39,123 bases of DNA from Neolentinus lepideus HHB14362 ss-1 (GCA_001632425.1 KV425579.1:116606-155728), one strand, 5' to 3'; positions 20,717 through 32,715 are shown, numbered from the stretch's first letter. Numbers and translations: made by a program. Notes: a model not told the origin generated them from the sequence alone.

Positions 20717-22625
20717 ATGAGCACTGAGCGCGACCGTCTGCTACCTACGACGAACGGCGAGGCATCCCCGTCGCGCGAAGCGAGAGTGAGGGCGGTGCTG
20801 CATGGCGTGCTGACGGTGCTGTTCGCTGTGGGCCTTGGTGTGCTGTTGATCCTGAGCAGGATCCGCGACTGGCGGTGGGGCGGGGAGCTGCCGCGGGACC
20901 CGCTCGAGGCTGCGCTGAAGATATTGGAGGCCTCCCCCGTCATTGTGAGTGGTTTGTGTGGCTTATCAAGGGCACTGAGTACTGATAGATCGCAGGACGG
21001 ACATATCGGTACGTTGGATCTACGCTGGATCCTTGTGTTGTGCTGATGTGAGCGTACGGCGCAGACCTTCCGGACCTCGTTCGCGAGTTTTACGCAAACA
21101 ACGTGTCTGCTGTTGATTTGGCCTCGAAGATGCCGCAGCATGTGGATATCCCGAGGCTGAGAGAGGGCCGAGTGGGCGGGTTCTTTTGGTGAGCCTCGGT
21201 TCACGTTGTCGCGGGATGATCATGGGACATGGACATGGACAGGTCCGTGTACGCTGGGTGTCCGCAGCACGAAGGGTATGATGCTGGCGCGGACTTCTTG
21301 ACGGCGACTTGGCGGGTCCGGTGGGTTTGGTGGTATCTTCCTCGAGTACTCTCACTCACGCTTTTGACATGTTAAGAGACACGTTAGAGCAGATTGACGT
21401 AGCGAAGGCGCTCATCGCGAGCTATCCTGATGTGAATATTTGATGCTGCTGAAGGCACCCAGATGGATTGAAGGACGTTAGACTTTCCAATTTGCGCTCA
21501 CCTCGCAAGACATCAGCAATGCCATCGCGCGGGGGAAGATTGCTTCTCTCATGGGTGTCGAAGGGTCAGTGCCGCCCTCTTTAGTCCTCGAGCTAGTATC
21601 CAATAGGGAAATTCTGAGCATAGGGCTCACCAGCTCGGCAACTCTCTCTCCGTACTCCGCCAATACTATGATCTAGGCGTTCGATACGTGACGCTCGCCC
21701 ACATGTGCCACAACGCCTTCGCAGACTCGTGCGGGTTCCTGGAATGGCTGGAGCCTCTGCACGGCGGGTTGAGGTGTGTCCCATTCCATGCTATGATCCC
21801 AGGCCTCACCACTGATGTGTTATTTCTGGCGTACAGCGAGCTAGGCTACACGCTAGTATCTGAGATGAACCGCATCGGAATGCTCGTCGACCTCTCCCAC
21901 ACGGCAGACACTACAGCTAAGCAGGCTCTCGCGCATACAAAGGCACCCGTCATCTGGAGCCACAGCAGCGCCAGGGCGGTGTGGAACGTGCCCCGCAACG
22001 TCCCAGATGACGTCCGTACCGCAGCCACGTCTGTCTTCTTTCTTTGGCGCGAATCTCACCTGCTGGAAAACAGGTTCTAGAGCTCATTGGGATGGGGGAG
22101 AACAAGACCGAGGGCGTCGTTATGGTTAACTTCGCTCCGGAGTTTGTTGCAGCAGAGGGCAATGCTACGGTCGAAGGTGTCGCTGATCACGTCGAACACA
22201 TCGCCAAGGTGGCTGGGAAGAAGCAGTAAGTGCAAACTCATGCAATCAGTTAATTAGTTCGGTCAGCGTACCATCATCATCAGCGTCGGACTTGGCAGCG
22301 ACTTCGACGGGATCGGGGGAGTGCCCCGCGGCTTGGAGGACGTCTCGAAATACCCGCACCTAGTAAGCTCCCATACCCAGCTCACCCTGATGACACTATT
22401 AATATTATATAGTTTGCGGAATTGTACAAACGCGGGTGGAGTCAGTCCGATCTGGCGGGGCTCTCGGGCGGGAACCTCTTGCGTGTAATGGAGGGCGCCG
22501 AGCGGGTCGCACAGCAGCTGCAAGACGCGGGGGTGCCGCCCGCTTTTGACATCTATAAGAAGAGGAGGGATGTGGGGCAGGGGCGGATTCCGGGTAAGGG
22601 GCGGTGGTTGGTGGAGGAATTGTGA
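20717..22625 (+). CDS. membrane dipeptidase (peptidase family M19), copy 2
   Basis: Eleven exons: 20717-20944, 20996-21008, 21065-21188, 21243-21320, 21377-21431, 21482-21564, 21624-21773, 21837-22011, 22074-22225, 22284-22362, 22413-22625; 1350 nt, 449 residues. All nine internal exons match copy 1 in length (13, 124, 78, 55, 83, 150, 175, 152 and 79 nt), proving common descent. A short polar N-terminus is followed by a signal anchor ([15 protein letters not shown], about residues 33-47). Zinc ligands are intact: His79 and Asp81 (DGHID), Glu193, His265, His286. It is 9 residues shorter than copy 1, mainly in the N-terminal tail. Its start lies 215 bp after the fumarate reductase stop. Role: dipeptide hydrolysis at a membrane; physiological substrate unknown. 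Confidence 0.9.
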
Positions 22626-23693
22626 CGGTTCCTGAGAGTCGGTTACCTCTCGATGGGAAGAATGATGAACGTCCAGCGAGCCGATGTTGGTACTCGTACC
22701 GGCTAGATGCTTCAAGGTCTGTGTAGGAGCTGAAAATCCATCGTCCGATCGGTTCTGGGAGATTCAATGTTATTACGATGATTCCGGCAAGGAGCGATCA
22801 ATGGGCTGATTGTAGCCCGCTTCGCTCAATCAAAGGCATGGCAATATTTGTTTAAACACGCACCCTCCTGTCTCTAAGCAGAATGTTATTTGGAGAGAAG
22901 ATATGCGTTCTGAACGCGATCCCCTAGACGTCTTCCATACGATGGGTAGCCTGAGCCCAAAGTATTGATGAACATCCGAGGATTGGAGTATGTATTATCA
23001 ACACCGACCACAGTAACGGAACGGAATTGGACATCCACGGAGTAACATTAATGGTGATGGCCCGTACTAGTGGTCGTTGGAATATTCGGTTGCTCACATG
23101 GCGTCAGACTCCTAACGCAAAGAAGCTATACATTAATGATTAATTTAGTCGTCCTACGACCAAGAGCTCAGCGCTGCTCGCTCACTTTGTGCTGGTGAGT
23201 TCGATGCGCTTATCCTCTGTTGGGGAGCTGGGTATTCGAATGGGTGGCGATCATCGATTAATACATCCGGGCCATTATGTATATCACTGCTGGTGATATA
23301 TTGCGGCTTGGGCTCACAGTACTTGGACACTGCTTCGAGGGCTTTTCATATATTGTTAACAAACATTGTTTACCGCCCGCGCTGGCCCGGGTCAGTGCTG
23401 AAGCGCTCAGTCCGACTTGCGTCCTGTGGGCGTGCCTGGTTCAGATCTAGTTGCCGATAACGGAATTCCAGTGTCTCACTCGCTCCTTTATGCAGCATTT
23501 CCATTGCAGGCGCTAAATTACTGAGGCGCGAGTCTTTTAGAGGCCCGCAATAAGGCAAATATGGAATATGGACCGCGGCCTCTCTTTGTTGATCCTCATA
23601 TTACCGCCCCACACGAACTCCGCAGGTCTTTAACGCATTGTCCACTAGCCTTGTATCAGTATCACAGTGTCAACGGAACCAGGCATTTTAGCC
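22626..23693. other. intergenic, no gene seen
   Basis: About 1.07 kb between dipeptidase copy 2 and the aldo/keto reductase. Only short frames of unlikely composition; no repeats noticed. Confidence 0.45.
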
Positions 23694-25017
23694 ATGGTTG
23701 CGGCAGCTCTGACAATCAAGTCCACGATACGCCTAGCCTCCGGTGAGTCGAGTGTTTAAAGGCAGTCCCATGAAAGAAGACTCATCTTTTCGCGGACCCC
23801 AGGTTACGCTATGCCCGTTCTGGGCTTCGGAGTAGGGTACGGATATGGAGGCGCTTTCGTGGACCCAAAAACGGCTACCAAGCCCTGCGTTCTGGAAGCA
23901 TTCAAAGTTGGATATAGGTAAGGGTCGATGAACTGCAGGGTTTGGGTCCCATGCTTCTGTCCTCGTAGATATATAGATACAGCGCAAGTTTATTCCAACG
24001 AAGCTGAAGTGGGCCAGGCGTTCCGAGCCAGCGGCTTTGATCGAGAAGAAGTCTTTCTGAGTACGGGCATTTCGCTTTCATGCTATAGCATAGCTAACAT
24101 CCTGCTACGCTTCTTCGTCGCAGCCACGAAGATTTACAGCGCATCCCACGGGTATGACAGCACTCTGAGTGCTGTCGATGCGTCCTTGGGGCGCATGGAC
24201 TTAGGTATCAGCTTCTCTGGATGATTGTGATCCCATGGTTGAGTCATTGACCGTCTCTTTTAGATTACGTTGATCTATATCTCATCCACGATGCCTGCTC
24301 CGGAACCGAGCGTCGGCTGGCCACATACAAAGCGTTACTTGATTGCAGGGATCGAGGGAAGATCAAGAGCGTTGGAGTCTCAAACTAGTGAGTGCTCTGT
24401 CAGCGTTACGAGATGCGTAGTCCATGTGATCGACTTCAGTGGAGTGAAACATCTAGAAGAGATCAAGAAAGCGGGTTACGAGATGCCTGTCGTAAACCAA
24501 ATTGAGGTGCGTGATTTCATTCGCGTGGTGCCCGAGTTCCTCCGTCAATCAGACCAATGATCCGCGCTAGCTGCATCCTCTCTGTCAGCAAAAGGAGGTT
24601 GTGACGTACTGCCGAGACAATGCCATTGCAGTCCAAGCGTATTGTCCTATAATGCGAGGCAAATTAAGCCACCCGGTTATACTTGAAATTGCAAACGAGG
24701 TACTTGCGAGCGCTTTGCGTCGAGTCGCATTGTCCTGACTAATAACACCGCCAGTACCAGAAGGATCCGGCGCAGATAGTTTTGCGTTGGTCTATACAAC
24801 GCGGGTATGCAATGAATTTGGGCTCTTGCGCTGTTGTGAGGTTAACTACGAGTTGCCTAGGTTCACACCGTTGCCGAGATCGTCAAAGTTCGAGCGAATC
24901 TGGTCCAATGCACAGATATTCGACTTCGAGCTGAACAAGACTGACATGGATCGATTGGATGCATTAGACCGAGGCAAGGCGGGTTCCATAAGTTGGAACC
25001 CAATCGATGTAGACTAA
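23694..25017 (+). CDS. aldo/keto reductase
   Basis: Nine exons (23694-23742, 23803-23917, 23969-24060, 24124-24204, 24264-24387, 24440-24506, 24571-24699, 24755-24804, 24861-25017) give 864 nt, 287 residues. The (alpha/beta)8 fold is indicated by MPVLGFGVGYGYGG, YIDTAQVYSNEAEVG, LTTKIYS, YVDLYLIHDACSG, KIKSVGVSN, VVNQIE, IAVQAYCPIM and FTPLPRSSKFERI. The catalytic tetrad is complete: Asp58, Tyr63, Lys88, His121. Such enzymes reduce carbonyls with NAD(P)H in the cytosol; the substrate cannot be inferred. The C-terminus is short, as in AKRs lacking long substrate loops. No frame break despite the eight introns. Confidence 0.9.
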
Positions 25018-25149
25018 TGGGATATAGCTGTGTGTCTAACTTATTATATAATGTAGGAAAGGATAAGTGTGCTGGAACGGGCTGCACTGTCTGACATATA
25101 TCGTCAACACATTCAACTGTCCAAAGTATTGCCATTCGGTACTTGTGGA

Positions 25150-25870
25150 CGTCTCCGCCTTTCCCGCCAAATCGTACTCTGGCGGTTCAGTGGCACATGT
25201 TCTTTCTCCGCTTTCTCGAGTGCACCAAGGACTTATTGCACCGAAGGACGCTTCCTTGGCTCTTGGTGTCAACACCTAGGAAGTCAGTCAGCACCTCTGC
25301 CGTCTCGCCGCCAGGTCGGGAAGGTCTTTCGTTCTTGTGCAGCTAAAGAAGTGCAGCCGTATCTTGCAATCCATCGAACGATATTTTACCAGAGCATACC
25401 TATTTCGTGAATAGGCATTTGTAATCTGCTATAGCACGGGAAGCCCACCTCGTACATAACCATACCCAAAGCATAAATGTCGCTGTGGGTGGTGTAGGCT
25501 GATCGTTGCAGATCACACTGCGCAGGCTAAAGAATCCCGGGAGCCATCCATCTCCAAGTACCAACGATACTAGTTTCCGATAAGACATGGCTGAGAATAA
25601 GCAAATTCGAATCATAGGCCGTCCTAGTAAGCCCGAAGTCGCCAAGCTCAGCATGACCCTCACGGTCAACGAGGGTATTGACCTGAGGCTTCTTGTAGTG
25701 CATGCTGCAGACCCATCACAGCCTCGATAAGCTACAAATCAAGGCGGTAGGTAAGTTCCTCCCACTGCAACGATGTGCTGGACTCACAAGGCGATTCACA
25801 TAGGGATTGTTCCTCAATTATTCCATGATTGCCCACTAACCATCCAGTCGCTGACTAGGCAAAGACATGA
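25150..25870 (-). pseudogene. protein kinase C-lobe pseudogene (TKL-like)
   Basis: On the minus strand successive kinase blocks appear with breaks: IME*LRNNPYVNRL near 25840 (Tyr codon replaced by TAA), then DREGHAELGDFGLTRTAYDS (DFG loop, about 25660-25600), GTWRWMAPG with a stop just after, HSDIYALGMVMYEVGFPCYS, and a final VLGALEKAEKEHVP near 25220. The N-lobe and the HRD loop are missing. The pattern resembles the tyrosine-kinase-like kinases expanded in Agaricomycetes. Several in-frame stops and shifts show it is dead. Confidence 0.7.
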
Positions 25871-26083
25871 TCAATCATGCAATGTGCGAATATGTGCGAA
25901 TATGAATTCCACGATGTTTGGGTGGAAAAATTGCCAGATAAGGCATTGCTGGACAAACCTCTGTCCCACCGGATTGAATAAGAAATAACATACTATCTCT
26001 GGGATTTTGCCATCGCTTACCATTCTCAGAGCTCGTGCTCACTAACAGCCCTCGCTAGAACCATGATGGCGACCTCGCGACTC

Positions 26084-26250
26084 TCAGGCTCCGTTCGGTT
26101 GCACGGCCGCGCCGCGGCGCCCCCAAAGGGCCAAAGCCAAGTTGGTCGGGGCGCGGCAGTGTGGCAGTGCTTTTCCAAGCGTTGGATTGGCTGAAGGGGC
26201 ATCCTGGCAACGTTGGCCGCGTCGCGGCCGTGCATCCGAACGCAGCCTCA
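26084..26250. mobile_element. 167-bp hairpin MITE-like element
   Basis: 34-bp terminal inverted repeats at 26084-26117 and 26217-26250 match at 30 of 34 positions (tcaggctccgttcggttgca against tgaggctgcgttcggatgca when inverted, then cggccgcgccgcgg). The GC-rich termini sit in AT-richer surroundings. No coding capacity. No clear target-site duplication is visible. Confidence 0.6.
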
Positions 26251-26346
26251 GATCGACCACGCAGAACCGCCTTCGGCTGCGGGGCTGTCGCTATCTCTCT
26301 GTAGTCCATCCGTGATGATATACTAAGAAGGCAACCGTTCCGCACC

Positions 26347-27347
26347 TTGAGTACGGTTGACCATCTGGGACAGGTCAAATCGAAAACTCAGTTCAACTTT
26401 TTGATTGCAAACCAGGTCGCAGGTTCGATCCTCCGTGATGTAGTCTAGACCAAATTAGGACTGTCAGCATATATATGTGTGCTAGCCTTAGTCATCCAGG
26501 ACCAGTTCCGAACGGCAACCTAAGCAATGTTAAAAGTCGAGTTGGCTCAGCACGAGTGCAGCCAGAGTCGCCATCATCGCACGATGTTCGACTCTCGAGT
26601 GCCGCTAGCGCTGCAACTTGGCTGCAACTCTTGCTTAGCGCATCAGTGTGCCAGTGCTTTTCTGCGCGTCGGCGAGTCCGAATAGAGCTCAAACTACCCA
26701 CGCCACAAGTTGAAAACGTCGCTATCGAATTTGTCTTGTGTCCCTCGGACTGATTAAGCCAGACAGTATTGTAGTATTTACCTGAAGCTGTGGCCTTGGG
26801 ATATGGGCCAGCAACCCTTACTTTGGCTTGGCCTGACTTTACTGCAGCTGCATTAGCTACACCACGTGGCGCGGGCACAGCTTTGGTGGGACCCTTGCCA
26901 CTTCAAGCTTCAAGACCTGTATCTCGACGAAACGACCACCGAACAACATCATTCAAAGTGTTAATACTATCCTTAGAAGTAATAATACAGTTTTAAATTA
27001 ATATATTTGACAAGTAATGCATTTTAAAGCTGAAAAAAGCGATGTATCTCAAATTAAGTTTCAATTCTAGTCAAAATTGGCATTAACATTGTGTTTGTGA
27101 ACGGAAAACTGCAGCTACCTGGGAAAAACTTGATGTATATGTTGAACACAGTATAAAATGAATTTACGTTCTTTTTTCTGACTGAAAAAGCATTGGCTCG
27201 TCGTGCAGAAAGCCACCACGTCACGTGATGGTCCAATACTGTATTGGAACCGGACTCAATAGAGGATCGAACCTGCGAGCTGGTTTGCAAACGGAAAGTC
27301 GAAACCGAGTTTGAATTTGACCTGTCCCAGATGGTCAACCGTACTTG
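26347..27347. mobile_element. ~1-kb non-autonomous inverted-repeat element
   Basis: Arms of about 88 bp at 26347-26437 and 27261-27347 are inverted copies; a 30-bp outer stretch beginning gtacggttgaccatctggga is identical in both. Each arm holds a tRNA B-box-like sequence, gcaggttcgatcctc. The interior (26438-27260) has a frame without domain and AT-rich DNA including a perfect hairpin tccaatac-t-gtattgga (27230-27246). No transposase. Element class is uncertain. Confidence 0.55.
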
Positions 27348-28140
27348 AGCCGACGAAATTGCTGGGAATGGATGCAGCGTTGTGGGTCAATTCGCAACAA
27401 AGCCTGTCGGTCAATGGATTTAGCCATAGTACAGGTTGGATGAAGCAACTCACCTTGTGTAAGTCATCTAGCGCGTCCGTACTTCCGGGTACGTCGGACC
27501 GACTGGGGCCATGAGAAGCTATGGAGGAGGCTCGACATGAGCTCCTGCTTGTGGATCTTGACGACACTTCGCCCATTCAGAAGTGAACGCCGTTGTTGAA
27601 GTGATTCATTTTCATTCTGGATCACAGAGAATATCTCTGGGAGTCGTGGTCAATTCCCTGGTTCGCGCTCCCAGCATCTGGGTTAAGCCGATCTCATGAC
27701 CGAGGTAGGATCTCTCCGGGATAATACAGATCTGATAGACACAGACCACGTAGTCTAACACCGTGGGACATTCACCGCGTGCAAGCAGTCTCTATTCGAG
27801 GTATCACTAGCTACGACAAATAATGCTTAGTCACAGCCAAACAGACGATATAAAATGACTGAACTAGATAAGATATGATTAGATAAGATAAGATCGCTTT
27901 CTTGCACGCCACAAAGAGCGTGGCCAAATAAGATGCAATTAGGTTTGGATATCCATGCCATTTATAGAACGACACGCTGAACTCTTCCCACCACGACCAG
28001 CGCTGGCCGACTCGACATCTCCGTCCCGTTCAGCTCAAGTCTACTCGACGATCTGCAACTATTTGTACTCAACAACATCTAATGTATTCGATACTGAGAG
28101 TTGAATACAGCTTGGTTCACTTGACCATTTCATCGCTAGA
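27348..28140. other. intergenic with GATA-site cluster
   Basis: No gene supported. Three GATAAG sites (27867-27872, 27882-27887, 27887-27892) cluster about 250 bp before the Tnp2-like reading frame and would suit GATA-type transcription factors. Confidence 0.35.
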
Positions 28141-29538
28141 ATGTCTAAACAAAGCAAGGTCAGTCCTCACACATTTTTCCAAGTCCCCTCTGCCCCGCCT
28201 CCCTCCCTCTCTCCGTCCTCCCTCCTTTGTCCCACCACGCCCAGCGCTGCTCCCGACGTCTCCTGCATCCTCGCAACAATGCCGAAGTCCAATACTAAGC
28301 CCAAGATGCTATGGTGCCGGTGCCACGATTGCTGCGCCGCCAGCGGTCCCGATGGTGCTCTCGTTACTAAGTCGACCAAGGAGAGACACGACAGGGACAC
28401 GACGAAGACGCGAGCTGCCATCGTGCTGGGAGAGCGAGTGGCTGGTCGTGGTAAGGCCATCCTTCATTCTCTCATACCAGGTCGCGGTCGCGGTCGCGGT
28501 CGCACCGGAGCCATCAACGTCTTTCACACCAGTCAAGTCCGTGATGCCGACCCAGCAGAACTTCCCGACAATGACACCTTGCAGGTAGTCGAGCCTATGC
28601 AGATTGATGACGGCATCTATGAAGGTTGCTCGCATGTAAGTACTATCTGCTATAAAAAGTCTGATTTTTCCTGCTAACCAACCCACGCATATAGTATGCC
28701 GAAGGGAATGTCTGTCAAGGGCACGACAACTACACCTTCACCCTTAGCCCAGGTCCCACTGACAGCTTGTCCAGGATGGACGTTGATGACTACGCACTGG
28801 ACGTAAGTCGTTCATTAACTCTGTAACCACATAGCGAGCTAAACAGCACGCATATACTAGCGCGCATCACCTGAATGGACCCCCGAACCCTCCGTCGCTG
28901 ATGATCAGGTTAAATCCCGGGCCTCTCGAAGTCCGAGTTTCGACTTCCCGGACCCCCATGCCCTATCTGACTACAGACCCGCCGGAGAACTCCCTCATCA
29001 CCCTCCGCACACACCCGCCGATCATCCTCCAAGTCCATCCAGTGAAATCGAGCAGGCACGCCGCCCCACGAGGACTCGCCGAGCGCCAAGACCCAAAGAG
29101 GTTGTCTCCATCGTTGAGCAGCCCCTTCTATGCCGCGCGCTCGGCTTGAGAGATGACTTAGTGGATGGTGCCGACTCTAACGTAGACGATAGCGATGACT
29201 TTGACGAATTCGAAGAGCTACACGCAGCGACCTCCGAGAGACATATCCCGGACTCACTTTCTGTAACGGATATCCATGCTCTAGATGAGTGCATGCCCGC
29301 CGCGGATGCATATCTCGTATCGCATGATCAGTGGTTCGTCCGAGCCTCCCTTCTCCTAGTCGTATGGCTCCAGACTGTCTACCATGTCACTTATCGGGCG
29401 TGTTCTCAGCCCACTGCAGAGTTGCTAGGAACTGGGCTTGCTGTGTCGGATCGAGTGTGTTCCATAGCTGCTGCAGATTTGCGGCATCCATGGGTGAGTC
29501 TTTTGTGCATTCAGAATCAGAGGCGGGGGAGTGGGTAG
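28141..29538 (+). pseudogene. 5' part of a Tnp2/CACTA-like transposon gene
   Basis: Exons run about 28279-28635 (from MPKSNTKPKMLWCRCHDC), 28695-28803 and 28861-29538; an earlier ATG at 28141 followed by an intron is also possible. The N-terminal Cys-containing block (WCRCHDCCAASGPDGALV) and the RRAPRPKE...DDSDDFDEFEELH acidic segment, then RASLLLVVWLQTVYHVTYRA, resemble N-terminal parts of large Tnp2-like transposon proteins of basidiomycetes. The frame stops at 29536-29538 (just after a GTGAGT) and no transposase domain follows. A GRGRGRGR tract comes from a hexanucleotide repeat at about 28481-28503. Likely a truncated relic; identification rests on resemblance only. Confidence 0.45.
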
Positions 29539-29599
29539 GCGAAGGGACGCGTAACGCATTGCAAGGTGGCGTGGAACGTGTTTATTATGTAATTTGACT

Positions 29600-29904
29600 G
29601 GTTATAATATTAATACATGAATTATGCCGAATATTCATATGAGAAAAGCAGGAATACTAGGATTGTGTATAGTTGTGAGTTGCATTGGATAGCCATACTT
29701 TTTTGCATGTGAATAACTTCGCTTTTCATAGATGGCCATTGCTATCTGGCATCTCTTTGGTCTGACTATTTAGAGCTGTTTGCAGCAATTTAAAATATAA
29801 TTTGCTTGATTTTTTAGATATAAAAATGTTATAAAAAAGGTACCTTTTTTATAGCTTTCTGTACGGGGTCGAATAGTTGAGCTGACCTTGGCATTCTATA
29901 AGTC
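29600..29904. other. AT-rich spacer
   Basis: AT-rich DNA with runs such as ttttttagatataaaaatgttataaaaaagg; nothing coding is seen. It separates the Tnp2-like relic from the kinase relic. Confidence 0.4.
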
Positions 29905-31560
29905 AAATAGTGGCTGCTTGCACGTGGTGATTGATTCGCAAATGGGCATTGCCCAGCGAATATCTGCATGCTATCAATATAGGCGTCTGCACAGAAACAC
30001 ATATGACACTGACCTCAAGCATCAGCATAGTCAATGAGAAGATATCGGTGTAGCTGCAAGATGTCAGGAAGCTGCTGTCATTCATTAGCTCTGAGGCCGT
30101 CCACCACACTGAAGTGGCACCATAATTGTCCTCTGCGCGGATCGATAAGTTCACAGGCCTGACTGAGTGAAGTCAAGCACTCGAGTCGTAATTGATAAGT
30201 ACGTTCCCCTGTAATAAGAATTTGAAGTCAATACTGGTTGGAATGTTACTAGGGAATTTGTGCTACGCCTCTAAGATCTCCATGCATCAGACCCATAGAG
30301 TGCAAATACCGCAATCCTTCTATGCAGTCCATAATCTAGTATCAGGGACAATCGTACACAAAGGAGGGGACAATCTCACTAATTTCAGCCTATTAGCGTT
30401 CGGGTATTCTCCAAGGTATTCTAGTACGTTTCTTCGCCCCATTCACTGCGATATCATACATTGCGAAGGTGCACCCAGAAAATCGATGGTGTTGTACAAT
30501 TGGACGGTCGCGACAGTTAGGAAGGGGACAATATTGGGATGCTTCGTATGCTTTCAAGTGACTGCTTCGCAAGAAAATATCTGTGGGACTGATTAGAGTA
30601 GCATATAGAAATAGCTATCGAAAGAGTCTACCTCCTCCATCTTGCGATTCAGAACGTTGTCGTACCATCTCATTACTTTGACAGCCACTTCCCGGTTCCC
30701 GTACTTACCCTTGTGAACGTCACCCGAGCCGGCATTTCTGTAAGATGCACCTGCTGCGCCGACGACTACACCAAGATCGACACCATATGGGACAATGTGG
30801 AACCGACTGCTCAGGTCCCGCAGACATTGCAAGCACTGAAAGTGAATATGCGCGTCTGGTTCACTTGCGTCTAGAAACTTGACAACGATACAGTTACACT
30901 CAACCTCGTCCAGCGCTTATCCTTTGTATAACGAACCCGATCTAACGTATTCAGAAAGGCCTTAAGATTGCCTGCCTGCAGGGACTGTATAGTGTTGATG
31001 TACTCATCCCGCGATAGAAGGTCCAAAATAATATCTTCCAAAGAGCCACTGTCATGCAGGTGTGGCTCAATTGTAACCTTTGGGCAGATCTGGTAAATGT
31101 CTTTAACCAAGCTTTGCATCCCAGGAAACTTGTTGTGTGACTTACCAGTTTTCGCATGTGTTGAGGAACTTTATATCAGGGAGCTTTCAAAGACTTATCT
31201 CCATATTACTTTTACGGAGTAGGAGTTAGAGAAGCTCCGACTTCACCCATTCCTCTGTGTACATGAGGAATTCTTGGTACCAGCTGCTTGCTTCTGCAAT
31301 GTCGCTCGAGCTAATTACGTCCAGAGAATTGACTACGGGATGAACATATTTATCACACATATGCAGAAGCTGCGAGCAAGCCCTCTGAAAACAAGCATTT
31401 AATCAATGGCCAAACGGAGGACTCTGCCGACTGACTTTGTACAACCGTAGCCTCTTTACGACGTGGTGCAGTCGCAGATACAGATCACAAACCTTCCTTG
31501 GATATAAGTGGAAAGTCGAGGTCCGTTGTTGTCCGAGAACGCACTGTACGAAGAAGGGGT
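29905..31560 (-). pseudogene. protein kinase pseudogene with N-terminal domain (TKL-like)
   Basis: Minus-strand exons can be followed from about 31560: RKVCDLYLRLHHVVKRLRLY, an intron (31435-31386), RACSQLLHMCDKYVHPVVNS and DIAEASSWYQEFLMYTEEW, later MQSLVKDIYQICPKVTIEPH, then the N-lobe GDVHKGKYGNREVAVKVMRW (about 30720-30660), KHPNIVPFL (30525), LRYLHSMGLMHGDLRG with GNVLINYDSS across an intron, and WWTASELMNDSSF with SYTDIFSLTMLMLE. Breaks: a Trp codon turned TGA in ISQ*MGRRNVLEYL, the DFG region shifted to a DFT reading with a frame break, APE reduced to ASE, and a frame change before the N-lobe. Related in type to the 25 kb kinase relic but covers a different, fuller part. Confidence 0.7.
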
Positions 31561-31569
31561 TGGGCACAG

Positions 31570-32715
31570 GACAGGGGTTGGGTTGGAGAGGTTATAGAGC
31601 AGCTGTGATTAGAAAGATACAAACAGTGAAGAAGTCATGCAGTAGTGCAGAAATCAGAGGAGAACGGTGATGTGTATAGCAAGAAGCCACTATCAGGCAC
31701 GATACTCGTGCTGCGGGCTACTGCATTTCTGCCACGGTTAAGATAAGATTGTCCTAGTATTTACAGCGTTTTGGATAGGTGTGAGAACCTCATTTTGTCC
31801 TCGATCCGTTCGACAACCAATCCTGCGCATCAGTTCGAGCCTGCGCAGACTGCCAGAACTTACGCGCACCTCGGAAGGGGTTTGTATGTTTCTCGTCGAC
31901 GGGAGCTCGTACCCAAGGAGCTAATACGAATCGCATCATCACCTCGCATCGGCCTAGCACCGAACAAGCTCGCGAGCGTGTCGTACTAGCGCCACAAAAT
32001 AGCTAGAACGGATGGTCGATTGACACAAGCAGTGCTAACGGAACACGGCAATCATTATAGAGTTACTGCCTTAGTCAATTTCGTGATCAGCTGTACAAAA
32101 CTTACAGACTTTGTAGACGCCAGATATGCCACAGAACCGATTTAAGGACCGGTATCGTGTGGATGGCGACGTCACCCCGAATTTATTGGCGACTTGGACA
32201 CAGGTGTTCAGCAGGTTTCGTTTCGGCGTTTGTAATCATGACAGGGGATGGGACCACGGAACACCTGATATCCCATTTATCGGATATCTAAGTTCCGTGA
32301 CCTGATCTCTTGTGAATGAGGACAGCTCTGCGCAGCTTGAGCGCGGCTGTCGATAGTCGCTTTAGTTCTCTTGTGAGATATTCTAAACTTGCTGGCCAAT
32401 GTCGACGCGAGAAGGATGCCGTCAAGGGTCACGGTCACAAGAAATGAAATTTACCCGTTGCAGCCACGTGGCAAAGCCCTGTACTTGCGGTGGCACCCTT
32501 TCTCACCGACCATAATAGATGGGGTGTTCTGATATTTATCGAAGGTGGACTGCCATAATGGCGGTGAACGTGATACTCCGAGTACAGTGGGGTGGGACTC
32601 TATACAAGAGGGAATCTTCTGTCCATTGCGAATATGCTCGTGGATCATTGACAGCGCCATCACCTTCTGTCACCGATATAAGATGCGTAACTTTCGCTCC
32701 GTTTTTGCTTCTATT
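31570..32715. other. intergenic, no gene seen
   Basis: Upstream of the G-alpha gene. Frames here lack recognisable features. Contains its promoter, with no clear TATA box close to the start. Confidence 0.4.

Noticed and set aside
26040..27600. CRISPR-like or tandem array reading of the repeats near 26-27 kb
   Set aside because: The repeats are inverted terminal arms, not regularly spaced direct repeats, and the genome is eukaryotic.
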